Positions 1-8,498 of a stretch of DNA of 64,000 bases are shown one piece after another. A program made the position numbers and the translations under genes. Source of the DNA: Streptomyces sp. AA1529 (GTDB lineage Bacteria; Actinomycetota; Actinomycetes; Streptomycetales; Streptomycetaceae); assembly GCF_000280905.1 (NCBI RefSeq), contig NZ_ALAP01000094.1, positions 57,500 to 121,499 on the forward strand. The letters are read 5' to 3'. The notes under the pieces were generated by a model. The model was not told the origin of the DNA and made no database searches. It worked only from the letters and a program-made list of their open reading frames with translations. The first letter of the stretch is position 1, and the number at the start of each line of letters is the position of its first letter.

Positions 1-558
1 GAGGGAGCCGCCCGCGACGCCGACGAGCTGGTAGGCGGCTGCCCACGCCAGACAGGCCAGGACGTCCCCGCGGGCGAACTCCCGCATCCGCATCCGGGCC
101 AGCAGACAGGCGAGCATCACCGGGATCCGTCCCGCGGGGATCAGCCGGGAGACGACGAGCACCGTCACCCCGTGCGTACGCAGCCGGGCGTCGGCCTGCG
201 CCAGCCGTTCGGGGGCGGCCCGCTCGCGCAGCGCCGACAGCCAGCGGGAGCCGTTCCTGGAGCCGACCCCTCGGCTGCCCAGCCAGTACAGTCCCAGGTC
301 GCCGAGGAAGGCGGCGAGCGAGGCGACGCCGAAGACGGCGAGCAGCGCGAGGACCGGCATGCTCTGGTGGAGCGCCACCACGGCGGCCCCGCTGACCAGC
401 GCCCCCGTCGGGACGACCGGCACCAGCGAGCCGAGCACCACCAGCAGGAACAGCGAGGGGTAGCCCAGCGCCTGCTGGGTGGACTCGGGCGGGCGCACCA
501 CGGCCTCGGAGACGGTGTGGGCGACTGCGCCGAGGCCGTCCGGGAGCGCACCGGTCAT
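1..558 (-). CDS. DedA/VTT-family membrane protein, 3' end outside window
   Basis: The first 186 codons of a DedA (SNARE-associated, VTT-domain) inner-membrane protein; the reading frame runs off the left edge without a stop. DedA proteins are linked to membrane homeostasis and phospholipid movement. Visible are hydrophobic segments near residues 34-60 and 68-92, an amphipathic stretch around residues 95-130, and the family-type SRLIPAGRIPVMLACL stretch near 137-152, where DedA proteins keep a conserved arginine and proline. ATG is chosen at 558 because it overlaps the stop of the upstream hydrolase (ATGA), which implies translational coupling. The start also fits the usual short N-terminus before the first membrane helix. 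The remaining C-terminus cannot be judged. Confidence 0.85.
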   Translation of the reverse strand, partial: MTGALPDGLGAVAHTVSEAVVRPPESTQQALGYPSLFLLVVLGSLVPVVPTGALVSGAAVVALHQSMPVLALLAVFGVASLAAFLGDLGLYWLGSRGVGSRNGSRWLSALRERAAPERLAQADARLRTHGVTVLVVSRLIPAGRIPVMLACLLARMRMREFARGDVLACLAWAAAYQLVGVAGGSL

Positions 559-1331
559 CTGTCCGCCTCCAGTCGCACGCTCTCCCCGTGCCCCAGCAGG
601 TGCACCGCGACCTCCGGTGCGGGCCGCGCCGCCAGCCGCTTGAACTCGGCGCCGGGGGAGTGGAACTCGTGCGGCCGGACCGCGTCCATGCCCACCGGCC
701 AGTACGTGCCGAAGTGCACCGGCACCGCGCTGCGCGGGCGCAGCCGGGCCAGCGCCTCGGTGGCGCGGCCCGCGTCCAGATGGCCCTCGCCCAGGAAGGG
801 TCCCCAGCCGCCGACCGGCAGCAGGGCCGTGTCCACGGCCCCGACCTCGTCCGCCATCCCGTCGAACAGTCCGGTGTCCCCCGCGAAGTAGGTGCGCTCC
901 TCGCCCGTCACCACGAACCCCAGCGCGGGGGCCGTGTGCCGTCCCAGGGGCAGTCGCCGCCCGTCGTGTGCGGCGGGGACGGCCCGGACGGTCAGCGGGC
1001 CCGCCGCGACCTCGTCGCCCGGGCCGACCTCGACGAGCTCCAGCGCCGGCGCCAGCCGCCGCAGGCCCGGCACGGCCCGCGGCGCACCGCGTGGCACCAG
1101 CACCCGGGTGCCCGGCGCGAGCATGGCGAGGGAGCCGAGGTGCAGATGGTCGGCGTGCAGATGGGAGACGAGCACCAGGTCGGCCCGTGCCGCCTGGGGC
1201 GGCGGCAGCGCCCCGCGCCGACGGCGCAGGTGGGCGACCCGGCGTACCAGCAACGGGTCCGTCAGCACCGTGATCCCCGAATCCCGCACGGTGGCGGTGG
1301 CATGTCCCCACCAGGTGACCTCGACCGGCAC
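555..1331 (-). CDS. MBL-fold metallo-hydrolase (UlaG/RomA-like)
   Basis: A 258-residue cytoplasmic metallo-beta-lactamase-fold hydrolase. The metal-binding motif SHLHADHLH is at residues 56-64, a further metal-ligand motif AGDT at 150-153, and a C-terminal VHFGTYWP stretch near 205-212 supplies the late histidine. The opening VEVTWWGHATATV is typical of the UlaG/YhfI/RomA-like group, where the substrate is often unknown. The start is GTG at 1331, preceded six bases away by GGGGAGGAG. Its stop overlaps the ATG of the DedA gene, so the two are probably one operon. There are no signs of truncation. The substrate cannot be inferred; lactone-like or phospholipid-derived esters are possible. Confidence 0.9.
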   Translation of the reverse strand: MPVEVTWWGHATATVRDSGITVLTDPLLVRRVAHLRRRRGALPPPQAARADLVLVSHLHADHLHLGSLAMLAPGTRVLVPRGAPRAVPGLRRLAPALELVEVGPGDEVAAGPLTVRAVPAAHDGRRLPLGRHTAPALGFVVTGEERTYFAGDTGLFDGMADEVGAVDTALLPVGGWGPFLGEGHLDAGRATEALARLRPRSAVPVHFGTYWPVGMDAVRPHEFHSPGAEFKRLAARPAPEVAVHLLGHGESVRLEADR

Positions 1332-1690
1332 GTGCGACTCCTCCCCGGGTCCTCGTCGGCTGCTGCGGCCCCTACGAGCCTAAGCGCGCACCGGGGCGAC
1401 CGGACCGCCGCCTCCGCCCGCGTCCCGCCCCGGCCCGACGGTCCGCGGCCCGGTCCGACGGTCCGCGGACCGGCCGTCTCCCGTCCGGCCGCGTTCCCCG
1501 CGCCGCCCACTCCGGCCCTCCGCCGGGCCCGCGCGGCACTGTCACCTCCCCGCGCGGTCCGTCCGCCGCCCCGCGGACCCTGCGCTCTCAGTGAGCCTCG
1601 CGCACGCCTCGAGCGCCCTCCTGCCGCCGGACGAGACTGTGCAAAAGTGGAGGTTGTTCCGTCAACCGTGAGGGAGGTGACCTGACGGGC
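1332..1690. other. divergent intergenic region
   Basis: About 360 bases between divergent genes with no supported gene. It is extremely G+C-rich in the left two thirds and includes a 14-base palindrome, CGGTCCGCGGACCG, at 1459-1472 within a short repeat of GACGGTCCGCGG. The right end becomes less G+C-rich and carries a small GGTTG/CAACC dyad near 1650, then the ribosome binding site GAGGGAGGTGA of the next gene. It presumably holds both divergent promoters, but I cannot assign -35/-10 boxes. Confidence 0.4.
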
Positions 1691-3856
1691 GTGCGCGTTC
1701 CCCGCATACCGTGGCGCAGGCTGGGCGCGGCCTCGCTCCGCGTCGGAGCCGTCTGGCTGGCCGGCACCCTCACGATGCTGGTGCTCGCCGGGGTGCTGCC
1801 GGATTTCCGGCTGCAGTCCGCAGGCGGCGACAGCGCCACCGTCATCGGCATCACGGCCGCAGTCGGCGCCGGAGTCTTCGGACTGCTGAGCGCCCTGGTG
1901 TGGCCGCTGCTGGTGCGCGCCTTCCTGCTGGTGCCGGCGCTGGTCCTCGGACTGCTCGTCTTCTTCCTCAACGGGTCGCTGCTGTGGCTCGCGCTGTCCC
2001 TGATCCCCTACGGCAGGGGCAGCGCGGATCCGTCCATGGCCGTCGTCGTCGCCGCCGCGATGTCCGCGGCCTCCTCCGCGACCAACGCGCTCCTCGCGGT
2101 CCGCGACGACCGGGGCTACCGGCACCGGCTGGCCCGGATCGCGGGCCGCAGAAGGCGGCGCGAGGGCCAGGGCGCGCCGCCCCGCACTCCCGGCACGGTC
2201 TTCCTGCAGCTCGACGGGCTCGGGCACGCGGTGCTCAGGGAGGCGCTGGAGGCGCCGGCCGGCGGCGAGCCGCTGATGCCCGCGGTCGCCGCGCTGTACG
2301 GGCGCACCCACCGGCTCACCCGCTGGCGCACCGACTGGTCCAGCCAGACCGGCGCCAGCCAGCTCGGCATCCTGCACGGCAGCAACGCCGACGTGCCCGC
2401 GTTCCGCTGGTACGAGAAGGAGACCGGCGAGGTCGTGGTCAGCAACCGGCCCACCAGCGCGGCCGAGCTCCAGCGCCGCGCCGTCGGGCGCACCGGTGAC
2501 CCCGGGCTGCTCGCGCACGACGGTGCCAGCCGCGGCAACCTGTTCACCGGCGGCGCCCGGCAGGTCGCGCTGGTGCTGTCGGTCTCGGCCCGCCGCGGCA
2601 AGGAGACCCGCTCCCGCGCCGGGTACTTCGCCTACTTCTCCGACCCCGCCAACGCGACCCGCACCGCCGTGTCGTTCGTCGCCGAGGTGCTCCGCGAGAT
2701 GGTCCAGTCCACCCACGCGCTGCTGCGCCGGGAGCGGCCGCGGGTGGGCCGCGGCGGGCTGTACCCGTTCGTCCGCGCCTTCGCCACGGTCGTCGAGCGG
2801 GACGTGGTGGTGGCCGCCGTGCTCGGGGACATGCTCCGCTGCCGGACGGCGGTCTACGCCGACCTGGTCGGCTACGACGAGGTGGCGCACCACTCGGGAC
2901 CGCGCGGCAGGGACACCCGGCAGGTGCTGCGGCGGCTGGACCGTTCGGTGCGGCTGATCGCCAAGGTCGCCGAGCATGCGCCGCGCCCCTACCGGCTGGT
3001 GCTGCTCTCCGACCACGGGCAGAGCTTCGGAGAGACGTTCGAGCACGCCTACGGGCTGACCCTGGAGGACCTGGTACGGGCGGGCAGCGGGCTCCAGGTG
3101 CCGCGCCGCGCCGGGCGGACCGCCAGCGGCTCGGAGGCGCGGGCCGCGGCGCGCGCCGCTCTGCGCCGCCCCGAGGACTCCGGCCAGGAGGCGCCGCGCA
3201 CCCCGCGGCGCGACACCGGACCGGTGGTGCTGGCCTCCGGCAACCTGGGGCTGATCTCCTTCCCCGAGCACCCCGGGCGGCTGACCCGCGAGCGCATCCA
3301 GGAACTGCGCCCGGCCCTGCTGCCCACGCTGGCCGAACACCCGGGCATCGGCTTCGTGGTGGTGCTGAGCGCCGAGCACGGACCGGTGGCGCTGGGCGCG
3401 GGCGGATGCGAGCACCGGCTGGAGACCGGCGAGGTGGTCGGCCTCCGCGACCCGCTGGCCCCGTTCGGCGCGGGCGCGCGCCAGGCGCTGCTGCGTACGG
3501 CGCGCTTCCCGCACGCCCCGGACATCATGGTCAACTCCGCGCTCGATCCGGCCACCGGCGCGGTGCACGCCTTCGAGGAGCAGATCGGCTCGCACGGCGG
3601 GCTCGGCGGTGAGCAGAGCGACGCGTTCCTGCTCTCCCCGCTGGAGCTGTCACCGCCGGTCGAGCCGGGGCAGTCGCTGGTGGGTGCGGAGGCCGTGCAC
3701 CGGGTGCTGCGGCGCTGGCTGGCGGAGTCGGCCGAGCCGCGGCTGCTGCCGGGCGCCGACCATCTGGCTGCGGCCTCGGAAGCGGCCGGACCGGGTGACG
3801 GCACCGCCGGGTCGGCCGGCGCGCAGGAGCCGCTGCCCGCCGCGCCCGGCGGCTGA
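1691..3856 (+). CDS. membrane-anchored alkaline-phosphatase-superfamily phosphodiesterase
   Basis: A 721-residue protein. The N-terminus (about residues 18-135) has four hydrophobic helices like the phage-holin-family fusion seen in actinomycete homologues. A basic linker follows, then an alkaline-phosphatase/nucleotide-pyrophosphatase-type catalytic domain. Metal and nucleophile motifs are visible: FLQLDGLG (Asp174), SSQTGASQ with the probable nucleophile Thr220, DEVAHHSG near 396-403, LLSDHGQ near 438-444 and GSHGG near 632. The domain should face the outside if the helices form a hairpin pair. GTG at 1691 is chosen because GAGGGAGGTGA lies just upstream and the first helix follows directly. 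The natural substrate (teichoic or glycerol phosphodiesters, nucleotides) is not visible from sequence. Confidence 0.85.
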   Translation: MRVPRIPWRRLGAASLRVGAVWLAGTLTMLVLAGVLPDFRLQSAGGDSATVIGITAAVGAGVFGLLSALVWPLLVRAFLLVPALVLGLLVFFLNGSLLWLALSLIPYGRGSADPSMAVVVAAAMSAASSATNALLAVRDDRGYRHRLARIAGRRRRREGQGAPPRTPGTVFLQLDGLGHAVLREALEAPAGGEPLMPAVAALYGRTHRLTRWRTDWSSQTGASQLGILHGSNADVPAFRWYEKETGEVVVSNRPTSAAELQRRAVGRTGDPGLLAHDGASRGNLFTGGARQVALVLSVSARRGKETRSRAGYFAYFSDPANATRTAVSFVAEVLREMVQSTHALLRRERPRVGRGGLYPFVRAFATVVERDVVVAAVLGDMLRCRTAVYADLVGYDEVAHHSGPRGRDTRQVLRRLDRSVRLIAKVAEHAPRPYRLVLLSDHGQSFGETFEHAYGLTLEDLVRAGSGLQVPRRAGRTASGSEARAAARAALRRPEDSGQEAPRTPRRDTGPVVLASGNLGLISFPEHPGRLTRERIQELRPALLPTLAEHPGIGFVVVLSAEHGPVALGAGGCEHRLETGEVVGLRDPLAPFGAGARQALLRTARFPHAPDIMVNSALDPATGAVHAFEEQIGSHGGLGGEQSDAFLLSPLELSPPVEPGQSLVGAEAVHRVLRRWLAESAEPRLLPGADHLAAASEAAGPGDGTAGSAGAQEPLPAAPGG

Positions 3857-3860
3857 CCGC

Positions 3861-5012
3861 TCATCCGGCTGCGGGCTTCCCGGCGTCCTCGGGTTTCCCG
3901 GCGTCCTCGGGCTGCCCGGTCGTCCCGGTGCCCTCCCGGATCGGGGTGCCCACGTCCCGCAGGTGGCGCATCGCCTCGCGCCAGGAGGCGACCAGCCCCG
4001 TCTCGTGGTACGGGACGCCCAGTTCCGCACAGTAGTCGCGGACGAGGGGGCGGGCCCTGCGCAGGTGCGGGGTCGGCATGCTGGGGAAGAGATGGTGCTC
4101 GATCTGGTAGTTGAGGCCGCCCAGCGCCAGGTCGGTGAGCGGTCCGCCGCGCACGTTGCGCGAGGTGAGCACCTGGCGGCGCAGGAAGTCCGGGCGCTCG
4201 TCGCCCTTGAGCGTGGGCATGCCCTTGTGGTTGGGCGCGAAGATGCTGCCCAGATAGACACCGAAGACGGCGTGGTGGACGAAGAGCACCGTGAGGGCCG
4301 TACCGACCGGCAGTGCCCAGAACAGTGCCCCCAGATAGCAGACGGTGTGCACCAGCAGCAGCCCGCCCTCCAGCCACTTGCGCTTGAGATGCGGTTGGCG
4401 CAGTGCCCGGAAGCTGGAGACGTGCAGATTGAAGCCCTCCAGCGTCAGCAGCGGGAAGAACAGCGCCGCCTGGTGCCGTCCCACGAACCGGGGCAGCCCC
4501 CGCGCCTCGGCCGCCTGCTCCCGCGACCAGACCAGGATGTCGGGCGCGACGTCCGGGTCGAGGTCCTCGTGGTTGGGGTTGGCGTGGTGCCGGGTGTGCT
4601 TGTTCATCCACCAGCCGTACGACATCCCGATGCACAGGTTGCCCACCGCGCGGCCGAACACCTCACTGGCCCGGCGGCCGCGGAACACCTGCCGGTGCGC
4701 CAGATCGTGGGCGACCAGCGCGAGCTGGCCGTAGACCACGCCCAGGTACGCGGCGACCGCCAGCTGCCACCAGGAGGCGCCCACGGCGAACACGGCCACC
4801 CACCCGGCGGCGAACGCCAGCCCGACGAGCGTGAGGCGTACGGCGTAGTAGAGCGGCCTGCGGTTCAGCAGCCCGGCGTCCGAGATCCGCGCCGAGAGCC
4901 GGGAGAAGTCGCTGCCCTGCCCTCCGCCGGAGCCTTTCCGTGCGGCCCGCGGAGCGGTGCTGCCGGGGCCCTGGGCGGCCCGCGGCTGCGGTGCGTCGAT
5001 CGCTGTCGTCAT
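3861..5012 (-). CDS. acyl-lipid/acyl-CoA fatty-acid desaturase
   Basis: A 383-residue integral-membrane di-iron desaturase. The three histidine boxes are present: HDLAHRQ (102-108), HTRHH (139-143) and QIEHHLFP (303-310). The last has the Gln-x-x-His-His form of front-end/acyl-lipid desaturases such as DesA3-type enzymes. Hydrophobic pairs occur near 58-80, 84-100, 212-235 and 236-260. ATG at 5012 is preferred over the longer upstream reading frame because GGAAGG precedes it and residues 1-40 are already a disordered, Ala/Gly-rich leader. The C-terminus carries a short duplicated segment, EDAGKPEDAGKP. No ferredoxin or reductase partner is adjacent. A 7-bp dyad lies about 80 bases upstream of the start. 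It converges on the phosphodiesterase gene with only four bases between their ends. Confidence 0.93.
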   Translation of the reverse strand: MTTAIDAPQPRAAQGPGSTAPRAARKGSGGGQGSDFSRLSARISDAGLLNRRPLYYAVRLTLVGLAFAAGWVAVFAVGASWWQLAVAAYLGVVYGQLALVAHDLAHRQVFRGRRASEVFGRAVGNLCIGMSYGWWMNKHTRHHANPNHEDLDPDVAPDILVWSREQAAEARGLPRFVGRHQAALFFPLLTLEGFNLHVSSFRALRQPHLKRKWLEGGLLLVHTVCYLGALFWALPVGTALTVLFVHHAVFGVYLGSIFAPNHKGMPTLKGDERPDFLRRQVLTSRNVRGGPLTDLALGGLNYQIEHHLFPSMPTPHLRRARPLVRDYCAELGVPYHETGLVASWREAMRHLRDVGTPIREGTGTTGQPEDAGKPEDAGKPAAG

Positions 5013-5410
5013 ACCTGCGAGCCTTCCGGCCGCGGGCCGCTGCCGACAGCCGTGCAGCATGCCTGCCGGGGCGGGGGCTGCCCTCCTCGCCGGGTGTACC
5101 TGGATACACCCCGCCTCGGGGACATCCCCGAGGCCGGCTCTCAGGGGCGGCCCCTCGGGGCGGCGGCCGCCGTGCTCGCCGAAGGCCCGGCTTCCGGCAC
5201 ATCCGCACGGAGCCGGTGCCCCCGGCGGTCCGTGCTGCTGCGCCACCCTGGAACAGCTGGTCAGGGAGGCGGCGCGGGCTGGTCTCGGGATGCTCGCGCC
5301 GGTGGTGGGCGGCCGCCTGCGCCGTCGTCCGTCCGGTGTCGGTCCCACCGATGAGTTCGCCGTCCCCGAACGGTCTGTCCAGTGACACGACCGTTCTCGA
5401 CAGGAGTGCC
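5013..5410. other. intergenic region between desaturase and VOC gene
   Basis: About 400 bases between divergently transcribed genes. No reading frame here looks like a gene. Apart from the two palindromes at 5092-5134 the only other recognisable element is AGGAG just before the VOC start. Confidence 0.4.
5092..5111 (-). promoter_or_regulatory. candidate operator upstream of the desaturase
   Basis: The dyad GGGTGTA-N6-TACACCC is perfect over seven bases per arm and lies 80-100 bases upstream of the desaturase ATG. A second, tighter palindrome, GCCTCGGGGA-CA-TCCCCGAGGC (5113-5134), abuts it. The size and symmetry resemble a dimeric repressor site, as used for unsaturated-fatty-acid genes in other bacteria. 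The cognate regulator is not identified. Confidence 0.45.
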
Positions 5411-5779
5411 ATGTCCACCATTCAGCCAGTGATCCTGACCGCCGACCACGATGTTCTGCTCGGCTTCTACACGCAGTTGTTCGGTGCCGAGGAGATCTTC
5501 CGGGTGCCGGCGGCGGGCCCGGTCTTCCACCTCGGCTTGCGCATCGGCGACACCGACCTCGGGCTGGTGGCGAAGGCGGACCCGGGGTCCGGGGCAGCGC
5601 CGCGCATCCTGCTCAGCATCGGTGTCGACGACGTCGACGAGACGCTCGGCCGGGTGGCGGCGCTGGGCGGCTCGGTCCGCCGCGGCCCCGAGGACATGCC
5701 ATGGGGGCAGCGCGTCGCCCACATCCTGGACCCCGACGGCAACGCGGTGAACCTCACTCAGCCGGTCCCGGCCCGGTGA
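5411..5779 (+). CDS. VOC-family (glyoxalase/bleomycin-resistance fold) protein
   Basis: A 122-residue single-domain vicinal-oxygen-chelate protein. The beta-alpha-beta-beta-beta pattern is seen twice: an N-terminal module opening with ADHDVLLGFYTQLFGAEE and a C-terminal module with VDDVDETLGRVAALGG, ending in the family-typical DPDGNAVNLTQP. The ATG at 5411 has AGGAG five bases upstream. The length fits stand-alone VOC proteins, which may act as metal-dependent lyases, dioxygenases or antibiotic-binding proteins; the substrate cannot be named. It is monocistronic and followed by a strong hairpin. Confidence 0.88.
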   Translation: MSTIQPVILTADHDVLLGFYTQLFGAEEIFRVPAAGPVFHLGLRIGDTDLGLVAKADPGSGAAPRILLSIGVDDVDETLGRVAALGGSVRRGPEDMPWGQRVAHILDPDGNAVNLTQPVPAR

Positions 5780-5882
5780 CCCTGTTCGGCGACGGCTGTG
5801 CCGGCCGTCCGCGGAGTCGTGCCGGCCGTGGCTTCGGGGGCCGTCGGTACGGGGCGGGCGCCGCGCATCCTCGGGAGCTGTC

Positions 5883-5909
5883 TCCTGCCGAGGGACGCCC
5901 TCGGCAGGA
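5883..5909. terminator. bidirectional hairpin terminator
   Basis: A perfect 12-bp stem, TCCTGCCGAGGG / CCCTCGGCAGGA, with a 3-base loop lies between the convergent ends of the VOC gene and the YrhK gene. There is no U-tract, as is common in G+C-rich actinomycetes, so it can serve both strands. Confidence 0.75.
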
Positions 5910-5937
5910 ACCGCGCCGCGGAATCCGCGCGGGGACG

Positions 5938-6246
5938 TCAGTAGTCCTGGCCGGAGGCGGTCATCCCGCGGGTGCCGCCGCGCATCCTCTGGATGTGCAA
6001 CTGCCGGGTGAGCCGGATGACCGGGCGGATCAGCAGCTCCACGCTGCCGAACACGAAGCACCAGGTTCCGGTGCGGGTCCACTCGGGTGAGAAGAACATG
6101 ATGCTGCCGATGAGGAACCAGACCGCGATCAGTACGTCGTTGGCGATGCTGGCCGTCTCGTAGCGCTGCCGGACGACCAGCTCCTCCTTGCCGAGATGCA
6201 GGGTGAGGCTGCCGCTTCTGTGCTGGTGTGGGGGGTTCTGGGACAC
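5938..6246 (-). CDS. YrhK-domain small membrane protein
   Basis: A 102-residue protein matching the YrhK family. After a polar N-terminus with ELVVRQRYETASIANDVLIA come two hydrophobic segments (about residues 36-54 and 60-78), joined by FFSPEWTRTGTWCFVFGS and followed by the characteristic LIRPVIRLTRQLHIQR. The start is GTG at 6246, 21 bases after the XRE regulator stop, so the two are probably cotranscribed. The ribosome binding site is weak. The function of YrhK proteins is not established; a small inner-membrane sensor or accessory role is possible. Confidence 0.8.
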   Translation of the reverse strand: MSQNPPHQHRSGSLTLHLGKEELVVRQRYETASIANDVLIAVWFLIGSIMFFSPEWTRTGTWCFVFGSVELLIRPVIRLTRQLHIQRMRGGTRGMTASGQDY

Positions 6247-6267
6247 GGTCAGGAACGCTAGCGGATC

Positions 6268-7095
6268 TCACCCGGTGCCGTGCAGTGCCTTGGCCGTCGC
6301 CGGGTCGGCCGGGAGGAAGGTCTCCACGGCGAGTTCCGAGACGGTCACGTCCAGCGGGGTGTTGAAGGTGGCGATGGTGGACAGGAACGAGAGGGTCTGC
6401 CCCCCGTGCTCGATGACCAGGGGCAGCGCGAACTGCGGCTGGTCCCCGGGCACGGGAGCCGCCGCGTCGCCGGGGGCCGCGGCGTCCGCGCCCGGCACCG
6501 GGTAGGCGGCGACCTCGTCGTGCAGGGCCCGCAGCGCGGGGGAGCGGTGCAGGGCGAGTTGCCGGCTCATCTGGTCCAGCAGGTGGCCCCGCCACTCGGC
6601 GAGGTTGCGGATGCGGGGCGCGAGCCCTTCGGGGTGCAGGGTGATCCGCATGGCGTTCAGCGGGGGTTCCAGCAGGTGCGGGGCGACCCCCTCCAGCAGT
6701 GCGGCCAGACCGGTGTTGGCGGCCACCACCGTGTAGCAGCCGTCGAGCACCAGCGCGGGGTAGGGCTGGTAGGCGGCGACCATCCGCTCCAGCGCGCCGC
6801 GCACCTGCTGGAGGGCCGGGTCGTCCAGCGGGGTCGCGGCGAAGGCCGGTGCGAAGCCGGCGGACAGCAGCAGCGTGTTGCGTTCGCGTACCGGGACGTC
6901 CAGGGTGGCCGCCAGCTTGAGGACCATCTCGCGGCTGGGCGCGGTGCGCCCGGTCTCGATGAAGCTGATGTGGCGCGCGGAGGAGTCGGCGCGCAGTGCC
7001 AGTTCGAGCTGGCTGAGCGCCGCGCGTTCGCGCCACCCGCGCAGCAGCGTCCCGACGGAGGGCGCGTCGGGGTGCGTCCCGGACAGAAGCGTCAT
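6268..7095 (-). CDS. XRE-family regulator with MmyB-like ligand-binding domain
   Basis: A 275-residue DNA-binding regulator. Residues about 14-70 form a lambda-repressor-type helix-turn-helix (LLRGWRERAALSQLELALRA, then RHISFIETGRTAPSREMVLK). Residues about 95-270 resemble the MmyB-like domain that binds small ligands such as fatty acids or aromatics (ALVLDGCYTVVAANTGLAAL, then a long helical part). ATG at 7095 fits the short leader usual in this family; upstream in-frame codons would overlap the divergent dehydratase gene. It is divergent from the pterin dehydratase, whose expression it may control, and it heads a likely operon with YrhK. Confidence 0.85.
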   Translation of the reverse strand: MTLLSGTHPDAPSVGTLLRGWRERAALSQLELALRADSSARHISFIETGRTAPSREMVLKLAATLDVPVRERNTLLLSAGFAPAFAATPLDDPALQQVRGALERMVAAYQPYPALVLDGCYTVVAANTGLAALLEGVAPHLLEPPLNAMRITLHPEGLAPRIRNLAEWRGHLLDQMSRQLALHRSPALRALHDEVAAYPVPGADAAAPGDAAAPVPGDQPQFALPLVIEHGGQTLSFLSTIATFNTPLDVTVSELAVETFLPADPATAKALHGTG

Positions 7096-7183
7096 GGACC
7101 AGACGGTAACCGACGCCGCGTGGCAGGCTGGGGCCCCGGACCGCCGTCCGGCCGGCCCGCAGCCGATCGAGGAAGGGACCCTC

Positions 7184-7489
7184 ATGGCGCCCCAGCCGCT
7201 GACCCCCGAGGAGACCGAGCAGGCGCTGGCCGGTCTTCCGCACTGGACGACCGACGGCGACAGCGTCTCGCGCAGCTACTCCCTGCCGGGGCACCTCCCC
7301 GCGGCGGCGATGGCGATGCACATCGCGGCGCTGCAGGAGGAGCTCGACCACCATTCGGAGCTGACGCTGGGCTACAACGCGCTCTCGGTCACCGTCAACA
7401 CGCACAGTGCCGGCGGGCGGATCACCGAGCTGGACATCGCCCTGGCCCGGCGGATCGAGGGGATCGCGCCGGGCCACGGGGCGAGCTGA
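7184..7489 (+). CDS. 4a-hydroxytetrahydrobiopterin dehydratase (PCD/DCoH family)
   Basis: A 101-residue pterin-4a-carbinolamine dehydratase, which dehydrates the 4a-hydroxy-pterin formed by aromatic amino acid hydroxylases and recycles the cofactor. The active-site region reads LDHHSELTLGYNALSVTVNT (residues 45-64), with the paired histidines of the family's HHP motif, here HHS. Downstream, GGRITELDIALARRIE is the conserved C-terminal helix. AGGAAGGG precedes the ATG. No aromatic hydroxylase gene is nearby, which is common for actinomycete copies. It is divergent from the XRE regulator. Confidence 0.9.
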   Translation: MAPQPLTPEETEQALAGLPHWTTDGDSVSRSYSLPGHLPAAAMAMHIAALQEELDHHSELTLGYNALSVTVNTHSAGGRITELDIALARRIEGIAPGHGAS

Positions 7490-7494
7490 GGGCC

Positions 7495-7508
7495 GGCGCC
7501 GCGGCGCC
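7495..7508. terminator. short palindrome between convergent genes
   Basis: GGCGCC-GC-GGCGCC sits between the convergent ends of the pterin dehydratase and the aldo/keto reductase. It is short but perfectly symmetric and is the only candidate transcription end signal in the 33-base gap. Confidence 0.4.
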
Positions 7509-7522
7509 GCCCCCGGTGGGTG

Positions 7523-8362
7523 TCAGTCGCCGGTCCAGTTCATGGTGTCCGGGTCGGGACCGATCCGGGTGTCGGTGTTGAGTTCCGCGATCCGGGCCAT
7601 CTCCTCGCCGCTCAGCTCGAAGTCGAAGAGGTCGATGTTCTCCCGGACCCGGGACGGGGTGACCGACTTGGGGATCACCACGTTGCCGAGCTGGAGGTGC
7701 CAGCGCAGCACCACCTGCGCGACGGTCTTGCGGTGCCGCTCGGCGATCCCGCCCAGCGTCGGGTCGTCGAGCAGGTCACCGCCCTGGCCGAGCGGCGACC
7801 AGGCCTCGGTGACGATGTGGTGGTCGGCGTGGAAGGCCCGGGGCACCGACTGCTGCAGCCGGGGGTGCAGCTCGATCTGGTTGACGGCCGGGACGGTGCC
7901 GCCGAGCTGGAGGATCCGGTTGAGGTGGGCCGGCTGGAAGTTGGAGACGCCGATGGCGCGGGCGCGCCCGTCGGCGTGGATCTTCTCGAAGGCCCGCCAG
8001 GTCTCCTCGTACCTGTCGACCTCCGGCATCGGCCAGTGGATCAGGTACAGGTCGACGAAGTCCAGGCCGAGCTTGGCCAGGGAGGCGTCGAAGGCGCGCA
8101 GGGTCGTGTCGTACCCCTGGTCGGCGTTCCACAGCTTGGTGGTGACGAACACCTCGTCGCGGGGCAGGCCGGAGGCGGTCAGCGCGCGGCCGACTCCCTC
8201 CTCGTTCTCGTACGCTGCCGCGGTGTCGATGCTGCGGTAGCCGGACTCCAGCGCCGTGGTCACCGCCGTGGCCGCCTCGTCGGCGGGCACCTGCCAGACG
8301 CCGAAGCCGAGCTGCGGCATCGTGACGCCGTTGTTGAGCGTGATGGTGGGAACGTTGCTCAC
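7523..8362 (-). CDS. aldo/keto reductase
   Basis: A 279-residue NADPH-dependent (beta/alpha)8-barrel oxidoreductase of the AKR superfamily. The catalytic tetrad is visible: Asp46 and Tyr51 in YRSIDTAAAYENE, Lys76 in TTKLWN and His109 in LIHWPMP. GVSNFQPAHL and WSPLGQGG match the substrate and cofactor loops of the 2,5-diketo-D-gluconate-reductase-like group. GTG at 8362 has AAGGA upstream and gives the standard N-terminus (NVPTITLNNGVTMPQLGFG). It reduces a carbonyl on a sugar or small aldehyde/ketone; the precise substrate is unknown. It stands 136 bases downstream of the acyl-CoA synthetase and is probably its own unit. Confidence 0.93.
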   Translation of the reverse strand: MSNVPTITLNNGVTMPQLGFGVWQVPADEAATAVTTALESGYRSIDTAAAYENEEGVGRALTASGLPRDEVFVTTKLWNADQGYDTTLRAFDASLAKLGLDFVDLYLIHWPMPEVDRYEETWRAFEKIHADGRARAIGVSNFQPAHLNRILQLGGTVPAVNQIELHPRLQQSVPRAFHADHHIVTEAWSPLGQGGDLLDDPTLGGIAERHRKTVAQVVLRWHLQLGNVVIPKSVTPSRVRENIDLFDFELSGEEMARIAELNTDTRIGPDPDTMNWTGD

Positions 8363-8498
8363 GCGTGGGTCCTTACGTTCAGTGTTGTGCGTGCGTTGCT
8401 TCGCTGTCGGCGTTTGTTCCGCCCCCGGGTTCAGCGAGCGACGCCGGACATCTATTCCGTGTCGAACACGCATTCGTCCATGTGCGGTACCGGGCCGG

